From Aequorivita aurantiaca (GTDB taxonomy: Bacteria > Bacteroidota > Bacteroidia > Flavobacteriales > Flavobacteriaceae), in assembly GCF_030410135.1 (NCBI RefSeq), contig NZ_JAUGQQ010000004.1, positions 62,001 to 126,000 of the forward strand: a stretch of DNA of 64,000 nucleotides, given 5' to 3'. Numbering within the stretch: the stretch's first letter is position 1; each line of letters starts with the position of its first letter. The notes under the pieces are model-generated. The model saw only the letters and a list, made by a program, of their open reading frames with translations, had not been told where the DNA came from and did no database searches. This document shows, in pieces, positions 9,398 through 17,822 of the stretch. The translations under genes and the position numbers were made by a program.

Positions 9398-10168
9398 TCA
9401 TTCGAGATCTGTTTCAGACTTCTTCTTAAGGGTATAAACTATTTTTATAAATCGTGGCGTTGGAGCGGTAATTTTCTCAGAAACTGGATCGATTGGTATA
9501 TTCTTAGGTATTTCAATAAAATTTCCATTTTCGTCAAACTGTTTCAAAAACGGATCCTTTTCCGAGTCGTAATCATCGTGTTCCCAGTCATATTTCTTAT
9601 TCGGAATTGGATTTCTTTTAAAATAAAAAGCGAATAATAAGCCAATAAAAAATCCTGAAAGATGCCCTTCCCAAGAAATTTCCGGATTAACTGGAAAAAC
9701 GTACCAAAGCATTCCACCATAAAGGAAAACCACAATTAATGATAAGGCAATAAGTTGATATTGTTTGGAGAAAACCCCCTTAAAAAACAAAAAAGCAGCT
9801 AACATATAAACAATCCCGCTAGCGCCAATGTGTAGCGAAGGCCGGCCAATAAGCCACGTAGCGATACCAGTGAATAATAGCCCGAACAGCAGCACTTTCC
9901 AACGGATATCGCGATAAAAATAAAACAAGGCGGAAGAGAGCACAAAAAGTGGAACCGAATTATTAAAAAGATGTTTTAAGCTTCCATGAATGAATGGGCT
10001 AAAAATAATTCCGCGTAAACCCTTCCAATCGCGCGGATATACGCCGAATGAATTGAAATTCAAACTGAATCTCGACTCAACCCAAAATACAATCCACAGT
10101 ACCATTACGAAAAGTAACGGAAATCCGAAAACCTCGGGACTGAATTTCAATTGGTTTGAAGTGGACAT
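9398..10168 (-). CDS. Rhomboid-family intramembrane serine protease
   Basis: Six-helix membrane protease, 256 residues. The active-site motif GASG places the catalytic Ser at residue 117, and WEGHLSG gives the catalytic His at 169. HGSLKHLFNN (61-70) supplies the usual oxyanion His/Asn residues of helix 2. A cytoplasmic C-terminal tail of about 70 charged residues (PNKKYDWEHDDYDSEKD...) follows the last helix. The gene is convergent with rlmB (5-bp gap) and divergent from rarA. Substrates are unknown. Catalytically complete as far as can be seen. Confidence 0.92.
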   Translation of the reverse strand: MSTSNQLKFSPEVFGFPLLFVMVLWIVFWVESRFSLNFNSFGVYPRDWKGLRGIIFSPFIHGSLKHLFNNSVPLFVLSSALFYFYRDIRWKVLLFGLLFTGIATWLIGRPSLHIGASGIVYMLAAFLFFKGVFSKQYQLIALSLIVVFLYGGMLWYVFPVNPEISWEGHLSGFFIGLLFAFYFKRNPIPNKKYDWEHDDYDSEKDPFLKQFDENGNFIEIPKNIPIDPVSEKITAPTPRFIKIVYTLKKKSETDLE

Positions 10169-10200
10169 AAAAAGTAAATTACAAAAAGTAAACCTCTATT

Positions 10201-10208
10201 CAAATTTA
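10201..10208 (-). promoter_or_regulatory. Candidate -7 element for the rhomboid gene
   Basis: TAAATTTG on the minus strand (complement of 10201-10208) matches TAnnTTTG, 33 bp upstream of the rhomboid ATG. No clear -33 element is seen. Confidence 0.4.
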
Positions 10209-10244
10209 TGATAAATTGTCAGTGAATCGGATTTATTAAAATTG

Positions 10245-10252
10245 TAATTTTG
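10245..10252 (+). promoter_or_regulatory. Candidate -7 element for rarA
   Basis: TAATTTTG matches TAnnTTTG and ends only 6 nt before the ATG at 10259. If real, the mRNA is leaderless or nearly so, and the in-frame TTG at 10250 lies inside the promoter. This argues for the ATG as the start. Confidence 0.4.
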
Positions 10253-10258
10253 AACAGT

Positions 10259-11536
10259 ATGAATGCACCGCTTGCCGAAAGAATCCGCCCAACCATTCTT
10301 AAAGATTATTTAAGTCAGCAGCATTTGGTTGGTCCTAATGGTTCGTTGACTACACAATTAAAGACCGGAATGATCCCCTCCATAATATTTTGGGGACCTC
10401 CTGGAACCGGGAAAACTACTCTTGCAAACATTATTGCCAACGAAAGTGGGCGGCCATTTTATATACTGAGCGCCGTAGATAGTGGCGTTGCCGCAGTTCG
10501 TGAAGTCATTGAAAAAGCGAAGAAAAGTGACAATCTTTTTTCAGCCAAAAATCCAATTCTATTTATTGATGAAATACACCGTTTCAGCAAATCGCAGCAG
10601 GATTCCCTTTTGGGAGCTGTGGAAAAAGGTTGGATTACATTAATTGGGGCCACAACAGAAAATCCGAGTTTCGAGGTAATTCCAGCCCTTTTGTCCCGCT
10701 GTCAGGTTTATGTTCTTGAACCCTTTAGCCGCGAGGACTTGGAAGCACTTCTCAAAAAAGCATTGCTACACGACGAAATTTTATCAAAAAAAAATGTCAC
10801 CCTAAAAGAAACCGAAGCAATAATTCGACTTTCAGGCGGTGATGCACGGAAGCTTTTAAATATTCTGGAATTGGTAGTACTTTCAGAAAATGAAGAAAAT
10901 ATTGTAATTACCAATGAATTGGTCATGCAAAAGGCACAGAAAAATACGGTGCTATATGACAAAACTGGAGAACAACATTATGATATCATTTCGGCCTTTA
11001 TTAAATCCATACGAGGAAGTGACCCCAACGCAGCCGTTTATTGGCTGGCCAGAATGATTGAGGGCGGTGAGGATTTAAAGTTCATTGCCCGCAGGTTAGT
11101 GATACTATCTTCCGAGGATATCGGAATGGCAAACCCGAATGCTCTTTTACTGGCCAACAGCACTTTTCAAGCAGTAACTACCATCGGATATCCCGAAGCA
11201 CGAATCATTTTGAGTCAATGCGCCATCTATTTGGCAACCTCTCCAAAAAGCAATGCTTCATATAAGGCAATTGGGCATGCCCAACAACTTGTGAGGCAAA
11301 CTGGCGATCTATCTGTGCCCTTGTCAATTCGGAATGCACCTACCAAATTGATGAAACAGTTGGGATACGGGAAAGAATATGAATATGCCCACAATTATGA
11401 GGGCAATTTTGTGCCTCATGAATTTTTGCCAGAGGAAATTAAAGGAACAACATTTTATAAACCCGGAAACAACTCCAAGGAAAATTCACTAAAAACATAT
11501 TTAAAGCAACTGTGGAAAAACAAATACGAATTTTAA
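10259..11536 (+). CDS. rarA: Replication-associated recombination protein A (RarA/MgsA)
   Basis: AAA+ ATPase of the clamp-loader type that acts at stalled replication forks; 425 residues from ATG 10259 (MNAPLAERIRP, the conserved N-terminus). A TTG three codons upstream is in frame but falls in a promoter-like element. Visible motifs: Walker A GPPGTGKTT (46-54), Walker B ILFIDEIHRF (100-109), sensor 1 IGATTENPSFE (129-139) and arginine finger in LLSRC (Arg147). The C-terminal MgsA/helical domain follows (DPNAAVYWLARMIEGGED, SSEDIGMANPNAL). The gene overlaps the convergent gene downstream by 4 bp. Confidence 0.95.
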   Translation: MNAPLAERIRPTILKDYLSQQHLVGPNGSLTTQLKTGMIPSIIFWGPPGTGKTTLANIIANESGRPFYILSAVDSGVAAVREVIEKAKKSDNLFSAKNPILFIDEIHRFSKSQQDSLLGAVEKGWITLIGATTENPSFEVIPALLSRCQVYVLEPFSREDLEALLKKALLHDEILSKKNVTLKETEAIIRLSGGDARKLLNILELVVLSENEENIVITNELVMQKAQKNTVLYDKTGEQHYDIISAFIKSIRGSDPNAAVYWLARMIEGGEDLKFIARRLVILSSEDIGMANPNALLLANSTFQAVTTIGYPEARIILSQCAIYLATSPKSNASYKAIGHAQQLVRQTGDLSVPLSIRNAPTKLMKQLGYGKEYEYAHNYEGNFVPHEFLPEEIKGTTFYKPGNNSKENSLKTYLKQLWKNKYEF

Positions 11537-12324
11537 TCCTCAATTTGGTAAGTGGTGGAAGAACCATTCGCCGTTATCACTAAATTTCCCGAAGCATCAA
11601 AAGTAGCATTTGCAACATTTCCGGAAACGTCCATAAATTTCACCACTTTCTCCATTACAATTATTTTTCCGACCAAAACAAGTCCGTCGGCCGCCGCGAC
11701 AGATTCTTCATATAATGAATAGCCTTCAGCGGTTTTGCGAAGTAAATAGGTTTTCCCGGCACTGGAATAGTTTGAAAATTTGGCATCTGGCAATAAGCTC
11801 TCGTTTTTGGGCAAAATTATGGGTTTCGAGGCGCCAGACGACTGCTGTTGTACTTCTTTTTCCGATTCCGGTTTGGCGAAATTGTTAGCTAAAAGAACTA
11901 CTTCCTTTTGATCCACGTTCATTGCTTTCAAGCTGATAAATGCCTTCCGAAGCGCATCCTGATAGGATTTGTCGAACTCTTTGAATTTGCTTTTTCCTTC
12001 TTGACTTCTATATATTTCCTTATCATTACAGTCCTTCAAAACCACTTGTAGCTTTGTACCGAAAATGGTGCTGATCTTTTCAACATTCGCGAATAAACCG
12101 TCGCATCTGTTGGCATTAGGAGCTTGGTCTGCCATAAAGGCATTAAAACCATACTTTTCCAAATAGAAGTGCGTCATGGAATTTATTTGAAATTGATCCC
12201 TGCCCTTCAAAAAGTCATATTGTTCGGGCACAACCACATAACTGTAGTCGCTTAAATTTGAATTTTGTGAAATGATGTTAGAAGAAAATAAGAGCGCAAC
12301 GGAAATTAGAAAATAACGGATCAT
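11533..12324 (-). CDS. Secreted protein of unknown function, operon with DUF5723 protein
   Basis: 263 residues with a signal peptide (MIRYFLISVALLFSSNIISQ). I do not recognise a family with certainty. The N-terminal half has SDYSYVVVPEQYDFLKGRDQFQINSM, which resembles flavobacterial periplasmic proteins of unknown role. A middle linker is rich in Glu/Gln/Ser (~150-170), and the C-terminal half is beta-rich (YLLRKTAEGYSLYEES...). Its ATG overlaps the stop of the upstream DUF5723 gene as ATGA, so the two are translationally coupled. Probably envelope-located. Confidence 0.7.
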   Translation of the reverse strand: MIRYFLISVALLFSSNIISQNSNLSDYSYVVVPEQYDFLKGRDQFQINSMTHFYLEKYGFNAFMADQAPNANRCDGLFANVEKISTIFGTKLQVVLKDCNDKEIYRSQEGKSKFKEFDKSYQDALRKAFISLKAMNVDQKEVVLLANNFAKPESEKEVQQQSSGASKPIILPKNESLLPDAKFSNYSSAGKTYLLRKTAEGYSLYEESVAAADGLVLVGKIIVMEKVVKFMDVSGNVANATFDASGNLVITANGSSTTYQIED

Positions 12325-13736
12325 TCTTCGTCAATTATTATATTAAAGCCTAGTTGTAAAGATACACTTTTTGCTTTTGCCAAATTGCTATAATTTATGA
12401 GGTTGTCCGTAACAATGTAAAAATTCAGCTTGCCAAAATCGGCTGCCATTCCCAGTCCAATATTTGAATATGAATAAGAATCTACCGTATATGTTGCTTT
12501 TGCGGAAAGAAAGTCTGTAAATCTTCTTTGGTAAAAAAGTGTTGCAGCCATTTGGGGTCTTTTGGGCCTAAAAATGGAATACAGTTGAAGCCCGATATTT
12601 TGCTTATGAAGATTATTATTGCCCATATTCAAACAATCGCAGGCGCCGCTGCCATTAAATCTGCCAAAGCCATAACTTAAGCTAGCATTCAATTTTGTGG
12701 GCCGGAATTGCACATAGCTGTTATATAAGGTATCAATGGGAATTTCCTCCTTTATTTCGTCTTCAAGATTGTCATAATAGGGAAATGTCGGATCTCCTTC
12801 ACCCAAAGGTGGAAAAATCAGATTAATTCCATCCAACGTATAGCTTCCGTGGGCTCGATAGTTTTCAACATCTTTTGAATGGAAAATGGCGCCAACATCC
12901 AAGGCACTTGCGGAAAGGGTAAATGCATCATTAATTTCATATGTTAAACCCACATCCACTCCAACTCCCACATTGCCGCCAAAAAAAGCGCGGCCTAAAA
13001 TTTCTCGAGTAACCTGCCCCGCCCCGTCTAAATCCCGCAATGAGGAATAGCCCGAAGTTTCCACGCTAACATCTGCGTTTTGAATGGTGTGTTCATAAAT
13101 ATTTTCAGAAGTTTCATCACCCAAACGAGTTACGAAGGTTCCGGAATTATTTACACTTCGATAACTGAACATACTTGAATAAAGCTTCAATCGGGCGCCA
13201 ACGGTAAGTTTTTTGCTTATTTGCTTATTGAGCCCGAAATGGTATACTGTCATAAAATCGCCCGTGGTGCTTATTTCGCCCAAATCAAATTCATAATTCA
13301 AATAGTCCCGATTTCCTTCCCAAGCCAAAATGGCCAGATCTCTGGGAAAGTAGGCTATAAAATCAAGTTCTTGATAAATACCTCCAGAAAAGTAAATTTC
13401 ACTTTGCGATCGCCATCCAAAATTTATAAGCTCCAACTGCTGCGTTGCCGTAAAGAAATCCGTATTCTTCATTTCGAAAATCTTCTGGGTAATACGATCA
13501 TTGATATTATCATTGCCGTTCTTAAAAATATCATAGGCAGATACGCCCGAGGAGCCACCGTTCACATGAATTTGTGACAGGAACGGGATTCCATAATGTT
13601 TCTTTTGAAGCACCTTGCTACCAGGGTTAAGCATCAAGGATTGGGGAATATCATCAAATCCGTAGAGAATTTGCTTATTCTGTGATGTAGCAATTGCTCC
13701 CACGAGAGATAATATGATAACAAGAAAATTTCGCAT
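12321..13736 (-). CDS. DUF5723-type outer membrane beta-barrel protein
   Basis: 471 residues with a signal peptide (to about AIATSQ, residue 19). The early motif GFDDIPQSLMLNPGSKVLQKKHYGIPF and the repeated barrel strands ending in LQLGFNIIID resemble the DUF5723/PorV-like outer-membrane proteins common in Flavobacteriia; no enzymatic motif is visible. Middle gene of a three-gene operon: an upstream lipoprotein (stop 4 bp before this ATG) and a downstream secreted protein coupled by ATGA. Function unknown; a structural or secretion-related barrel is likely. Confidence 0.75.
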   Translation of the reverse strand: MRNFLVIILSLVGAIATSQNKQILYGFDDIPQSLMLNPGSKVLQKKHYGIPFLSQIHVNGGSSGVSAYDIFKNGNDNINDRITQKIFEMKNTDFFTATQQLELINFGWRSQSEIYFSGGIYQELDFIAYFPRDLAILAWEGNRDYLNYEFDLGEISTTGDFMTVYHFGLNKQISKKLTVGARLKLYSSMFSYRSVNNSGTFVTRLGDETSENIYEHTIQNADVSVETSGYSSLRDLDGAGQVTREILGRAFFGGNVGVGVDVGLTYEINDAFTLSASALDVGAIFHSKDVENYRAHGSYTLDGINLIFPPLGEGDPTFPYYDNLEDEIKEEIPIDTLYNSYVQFRPTKLNASLSYGFGRFNGSGACDCLNMGNNNLHKQNIGLQLYSIFRPKRPQMAATLFYQRRFTDFLSAKATYTVDSYSYSNIGLGMAADFGKLNFYIVTDNLINYSNLAKAKSVSLQLGFNIIIDEE

Positions 13737-13740
13737 TGTA

Positions 13741-14286
13741 TTAGTATTCCAAAAAATAGGTAGTCTTGGATTTTAAATTCAAGTTGCCTTCTAAGGTTTC
13801 ATCGGAGGAGGGAATTGATACCGAAACCACAACTTTATGTGCTTGGGTTAGAAGCAAAATATTTTCGCCTTCCACATTTTCAACAAATTCCGTTACTACA
13901 GGAGCAGCAAGCGAGCCTTGTGCTACGGGCGTTCCTGTTGCATAGGTTGTGTCATTAGCCTCGCTCAAAAATTGGAAATTTACTAGAAAATCTCGTGGAA
14001 TGCTGTTTGTGAATTTAAAGTAGAATTCGGCCCGCTTTAGGCTTTCCTGCAGTGTACCGTCATCCAAAAATTTAATTTCAGTTGTGTCGCGAACGGTAAG
14101 TACGGGTGTGGAATTTATAGAGTCAAAGAACCGATTTGCCTGAATATCGAAGTAAATCAAATCCAGTTCAACAATGGGAGTAAGGGCTATTTGTTCGGCT
14201 TGGTCAAAATCAGTATCCTTTATGCATGCCGTAAAAAATAGGCAAGCACAGGCCATAAGAATGGACAAAGAGAATTTAGTATTCAT
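13741..14286 (-). CDS. Lipoprotein of unknown function, first gene of the DUF5723 operon
   Basis: 181-residue lipoprotein: signal MNTKFSLSILMACACLFFTAC with the acylated Cys at 21. The mature part is beta-rich, with TPIVELDLIYFDIQANRFFDSI (~36-57), AEFYFKFTNSIPRDFLVNFQFLSE and a C-terminal NLNLKSKTTYFLEY. No named family recognised. It lies 4 bp upstream of the DUF5723 barrel gene, so the lipoprotein, barrel and secreted protein are probably made together and may form one envelope complex. Confidence 0.72.
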   Translation of the reverse strand: MNTKFSLSILMACACLFFTACIKDTDFDQAEQIALTPIVELDLIYFDIQANRFFDSINSTPVLTVRDTTEIKFLDDGTLQESLKRAEFYFKFTNSIPRDFLVNFQFLSEANDTTYATGTPVAQGSLAAPVVTEFVENVEGENILLLTQAHKVVVSVSIPSSDETLEGNLNLKSKTTYFLEY

Positions 14287-14335
14287 TAATGGGGATAATT
14301 TATCTGTAGTAAACGCCGAATTTATCAGATTATTA

Positions 14336-15025
14336 CTACAAATATTTTTTTATCTCGGAAAGTTCAGTAATGGCCAAATATGGTGGCGCCACCGCTTCAT
14401 TTCTATAATTGAAGAATAGTGTATGCATCCCAGCGTTATTTGCGCCAATGATGTCCGCTTCAAAACTGTCGCCAATCATTACGCTTTTATTCGGAACGGC
14501 AGATGCCTTGTTCAGCGCAGCTTGGAAAACGGACGGATGGGGTTTTTTTAGTCCCACTTCCTCCGAAGTGGTTACGGTCTTAAAATATTTTTTTATGCCG
14601 CTATTATTCAATTTTAGATATTGCACCTGTTCGAACCCATTGGTAATTATGTGAAGATTATATTTCGAGGAAAGGTAATCCAGGATTTCAACGGTGTTTA
14701 GAAAAAGATGGTTGTCAATGGGAAGCTCCTCAATATAGCAAACGGCAATCGCGTCAATGGTTTCAAGCGGATATTTTAATTCGAAGATATTGAAGGTATC
14801 TGTCAATCTACCTCTTCGAAGCTCGTCTTTTGATACACGATCTTCTCGAAATTTTTTCCAATACAAAAGATTGATGGGCTCATATTCTCGCAAAAAATCC
14901 ACAAGCGGCAAGGTGATGTTATGCTTCCGGAAAACCCTTTCAAATGCCAAGCCGGAATTTCGATCGAAGTCCCAAAGGGTATGGTCCAAGTCAAAAAAAA
15001 TGTCGGCTATCTCATTGTTTCGCAT
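14336..15025 (-). CDS. YjjG-family HAD phosphatase (noncanonical pyrimidine nucleotidase)
   Basis: HAD-superfamily hydrolase, 229 residues. Motif I DIFFDLDHTLWDF gives the nucleophile Asp12 and acid/base Asp14. Motif II is in LHIITNGF, motif III is the Lys in VGLKKPHPSVF, and motif IV is MIGDSFEADIIGANNAG. The cap insertion and overall length fit YjjG, which in E. coli dephosphorylates non-canonical pyrimidine nucleotides. The start overlaps the stop of the upstream deacetylase-like gene by 14 bp. Confidence 0.85.
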   Translation of the reverse strand: MRNNEIADIFFDLDHTLWDFDRNSGLAFERVFRKHNITLPLVDFLREYEPINLLYWKKFREDRVSKDELRRGRLTDTFNIFELKYPLETIDAIAVCYIEELPIDNHLFLNTVEILDYLSSKYNLHIITNGFEQVQYLKLNNSGIKKYFKTVTTSEEVGLKKPHPSVFQAALNKASAVPNKSVMIGDSFEADIIGANNAGMHTLFFNYRNEAVAPPYLAITELSEIKKYL

Positions 15026-16310
15026 ATTCTTGGAGTTTTTCTGAAAAAATTATTCGCCAAACCTTATTATTATCTGTAGCCGAAAAATCTCGGTTTGAGA
15101 AAATCATGCTAAAAGTTCCGTTTACTTCCTCCACTGCCTTAATTGTATTGTTCACGGTTTTTTCAATATCCGAGGCATATTTTTTTTGGAAGGCCAAAGT
15201 TGTCATTGCCGAAGGATGAATTACCAGCGGAGTTTTAACTTCATAATCCAAATCATAGAATAAAAATGGAGTGCAGGTACCTGCCCGGAACCCGACCGTA
15301 TCTCGAAAAACCATAGTGAAATCGCGTTTCACTTCTAGTTCCACCAAATGTCTGTAAATGTCCGGAAGGTTCACCAAATAATCTGAATTCATGGAACTAG
15401 CCAAGGCACGATTGGTAATTTCCTGCATCCGCCGCTTTTCAATTTTTAATAGCTCATAATCTTTAAGAGAATTAAATGAAAAGATAAGTCCCACTTCCTT
15501 GTAATCAGATATATATTTTATCAGCATTTTGAATGTCTGCCGATGCGTATTCATACTTTCAGTGAACGACCGGGCATTTCCCAAAAGAAAGAAAACAGTG
15601 AGTTTAAAATCGCTGCGCGTGGCTTTGTTAACTACCCATTTGAAAGTGTCCATCGGGTCCCGCTTAATTCCTAGTACAACTTGGGTCCGCTCCATCATAT
15701 TTCGAAACTTTCCGTTGAAAAAGCTATCAACGAAGCCCACCACCGTCCTAAACATGCCTTTCTGTTTATACGCATAAGGCTGCGCGGCCTCAATCACGGG
15801 ATGTATCGTGAGTGATTTTTGTGGAAAGACAAGTTCTGGAAAAGTCTGATTCAATTTATCCTTAAAAAGATAGGCCCAAATATCTACGATAGGTTGGTGC
15901 AAAAATCCTTCTTTATATGCAAGACTTTCCGAGGCCATAAAACGGCCAATTTCATCCTTCACGTGCGGAAGATATTCCTCATAACGCGTAATCATATAAA
16001 AGCTGGCAGAAAAAATATCAAATGGAAGGCCGCTACTACTTGAGACAGAAAAAAAACCAAAGGTCTCGCCCCACTTCTTCACTGTAAATTCAATCGATTC
16101 CAAACCTTGCTGTTCCAGCAACCCATAACTCTGAAAAAACAGTTCGTTGCCCAGTGGTTTTTTTCCATAGGAAATTTTGGGCCCTTGATGTGCTATAAAC
16201 TCTTCAATCCCCGAAGTGAACGAAACCTCTGTTCCCAAAATACGAATGCAAATGTGCTTAAAAATATAGGATATTCGCGGGGTAAGTTTTTGGGTGTAGA
16301 TTAACAGCAT
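15012..16310 (-). CDS. Polysaccharide-deacetylase-like protein, metal site apparently degenerate
   Basis: 432 residues, no signal peptide. Architecture fits the Bacteroidota family annotated as polysaccharide deacetylase with an N-terminal DUF7033-type domain (FDIFSASFYMITRYEEYLPH, ~98-117, then QPIVDIWAYLFKD). It continues into a C-terminal NodB-like half (GFRAGTCTPFLFYDLDYEVKTPL). In relatives as I recall them the catalytic half starts with a DID metal motif and has a conserved HPS. Here these read HPVIEAA and LIFSFNS, so metal ligands seem lost. It overlaps the HAD gene downstream and lies 6 bp after radC. Role unknown; perhaps a non-catalytic carbohydrate binder. Confidence 0.65.
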   Translation of the reverse strand: MLLIYTQKLTPRISYIFKHICIRILGTEVSFTSGIEEFIAHQGPKISYGKKPLGNELFFQSYGLLEQQGLESIEFTVKKWGETFGFFSVSSSSGLPFDIFSASFYMITRYEEYLPHVKDEIGRFMASESLAYKEGFLHQPIVDIWAYLFKDKLNQTFPELVFPQKSLTIHPVIEAAQPYAYKQKGMFRTVVGFVDSFFNGKFRNMMERTQVVLGIKRDPMDTFKWVVNKATRSDFKLTVFFLLGNARSFTESMNTHRQTFKMLIKYISDYKEVGLIFSFNSLKDYELLKIEKRRMQEITNRALASSMNSDYLVNLPDIYRHLVELEVKRDFTMVFRDTVGFRAGTCTPFLFYDLDYEVKTPLVIHPSAMTTLAFQKKYASDIEKTVNNTIKAVEEVNGTFSMIFSNRDFSATDNNKVWRIIFSEKLQEYAKQ

Positions 16311-16316
16311 GGCGGG

Positions 16317-17012
16317 TTACAGCATATTTTCATCGGCAAAGCTAAAGTAAGCCTTTTCGGTAATTATAAGATGGTCCAGCACTTTAATGTCGAGGCTTTC
16401 GCCTGCAATCTTCAATTTTTTGGTTAGTTGAATGTCAGCCTGGCTGGGCTTCAATGTTCCCGACGGATGATTATGTGCCAAAATAATGCCCACCGCTCCA
16501 AGTTGTAAAGCATCTTTGAAGGCCAAGCGAACATCCACTACAGTTCCAGTGATTCCGCCCTTGCTCAACTGGGCACTTTTAATAATTTTGTTCGAATTGT
16601 TTAAATAAAGAATCCAAAATTCCTCGTGCGGAAGTTCGCCAATAATGGGTTGCACGAATTCGAATACTGAATTGCTCGACGTAATTTTCTTACGTTCCAA
16701 GGCCTCGCCGGTTCTTCTTCTTCGGCCCAATTCCATGGCGGCGGCAATACAGATGGCCTTAGCCTGCCCTATTCCTTTAAATTCCATTAATTCAGGAATT
16801 GAGAGTCTTCCCAATTCGCTCAGATTGTTATTTGCAGATGCCAGGATACGCTGGCTCAGGGATACTGCACTTTCGTTCCTGCTGCCGGACCCTATCAAAA
16901 TTGCTATTAATTCTGCGTCACTAAGTACAGCTCGACCTTTCAACAGCAGCTTTTCGCGCGGACGGTCGTCTTCGTTCCAATTTTTTATGGAAAAGGAATT
17001 GTTGTCTTCCAA
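16317..17012 (-). CDS. radC: RadC/JAB-domain protein
   Basis: 231 residues. An N-terminal UPF0758 helical part (NEDDRPREKLLLKGRAVLSDAEL) leads into a helix-hairpin-helix (LMEFKGIGQAKA, ~75-86), followed by a JAMM/MPN+ metalloprotease-like domain. The zinc motif is complete: His180, His182, Ser190 and Asp193 in AHNHPSGTLKPSQAD, with Glu130/131 upstream. The start is TTG: there is no ATG before the conserved N-terminus and an in-frame stop lies three codons further up. Long called a DNA-repair protein, but the biochemical role is not settled. Confidence 0.92.
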   Translation of the reverse strand: MEDNNSFSIKNWNEDDRPREKLLLKGRAVLSDAELIAILIGSGSRNESAVSLSQRILASANNNLSELGRLSIPELMEFKGIGQAKAICIAAAMELGRRRRTGEALERKKITSSNSVFEFVQPIIGELPHEEFWILYLNNSNKIIKSAQLSKGGITGTVVDVRLAFKDALQLGAVGIILAHNHPSGTLKPSQADIQLTKKLKIAGESLDIKVLDHLIITEKAYFSFADENML

Positions 17013-17146
17013 GGTTAGTTACGTTTCCTTAAAGATAATAATGATTGGGTGAACCGCCATTCAATTTTATCGAAAACAATACTTTGGAAAATATAATTTT
17101 CATTTTTATTGAATACATTTATTCCTTCAACCAACATGATTTAAAG

Positions 17147-17587
17147 ATGAAATCACTTTTAGAAGCAGAACCCTTGGCGGAAATAAAAACTAGGCTCAAT
17201 GCACTTACTCCAATAAGCGAAAGAAAATGGGGAAAAATGGAGGTTGCTCAAATGCTCCATCACTGCCAGCACCCTTTAAACGTTTCATTGGGGAAGGGGA
17301 ATGTCAAAAAACAATTTTTTCCGTTGGCCTTTCTTTTTAAACCCCTGCTTTACAACGACAAGCCATGGAAACAGGGATTGCCCACGTCAAAATCATTTAA
17401 GGTAACGGACAGTAAAGATTTTGAAGTAGAAAAAGCCACACTTGGGCAGCTAATTGATGAGTTTCACACAAAGAAGAATGAAACTCACTGGAATCCGCAC
17501 CCTCTTTTTGGGAAGTTCACGCCACAGCAATGGGGACAGATGCAGTATAAACATTTAGACCACCATTTTCAGCAGTTTGGGGTTTAA
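17147..17587 (+). CDS. DUF1569 (DinB-like) protein
   Basis: 147 residues from the ATG at 17147 (MKSLLEAEPLAEIKTRL). The frame is open further upstream, but that part is AT-rich and unlike the family. Features of the DinB/YfiT-like four-helix fold of DUF1569 are visible: WGKMEVAQMLHHCQHPL with a metal-type His pair (~32-42), HPLFGKFTPQQWGQMQYKHLDHHFQQF at the C-terminus with further His residues. Family members are of unknown function; the three-His arrangement suggests a metal site. Stands alone, followed by a long hairpin. Confidence 0.78.
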   Translation: MKSLLEAEPLAEIKTRLNALTPISERKWGKMEVAQMLHHCQHPLNVSLGKGNVKKQFFPLAFLFKPLLYNDKPWKQGLPTSKSFKVTDSKDFEVEKATLGQLIDEFHTKKNETHWNPHPLFGKFTPQQWGQMQYKHLDHHFQQFGV

Positions 17588-17610
17588 ACCGATTTGTTGG
17601 GTGTGTATAC

Positions 17611-17666
17611 AAAAAAAAGGAGGAGAAAAAATTCTGAGCAAGCTCAAAATTTTTCTCCTCCCTTTC
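17611..17666 (-). terminator. Long two-way terminator between the DUF1569 gene and tRNA-Arg
   Basis: A near-perfect inverted repeat: AAGGAGGAGAAAAAATT on the left pairs with AATTTTTCTCCTCC on the right, with TGAGC/GCTCA closing a tiny loop. On the minus strand it ends in eight T's, a strong terminator for the tRNA transcript. On the plus strand it follows the DUF1569 stop by about 25 bp and can end that transcript too. Confidence 0.8.
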
Positions 17667-17675
17667 ATTTATTCG

Positions 17676-17749
17676 TGACCGCGGAGGGATTCAAACCCCC
17701 AACCCTCAGAGCCGAAATCTGATGCGCTATTCAGTTGCGCCACGCGGCC
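17676..17749 (-). tRNA. tRNA-Arg (anticodon UCG)
   Basis: A 74-nt cloverleaf on the minus strand. The acceptor stem GGCCGCG/CGCGGTC has one G-U pair and an A discriminator. The D stem is GCGC/GCGC, the anticodon stem TCAGA/TCTGA with loop TTTCGGC (anticodon TCG, positions 34-36), and the T arm GGGGG-TTTGAAT-CCCTC. CCA is not encoded. It reads CGA and probably other CGN codons as Arg. It lies 73 bp downstream of the yqeY-like gene and just before the long terminator. Confidence 0.95.
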
Positions 17750-17822
17750 TTATTTCAGTGTTCAGTTTCAGTGTTCAAAATTCATTCTTTCAGAAAAATC
17801 TTTTACCTGGTAACCATTTTAA

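Noticed and set aside
17045-17146. Longer N-terminus for the DUF1569 protein
   Set aside because: The extra 34 codons are AT-rich, hydrophobic and unlike the family; the ATG at 17147 gives the usual start.
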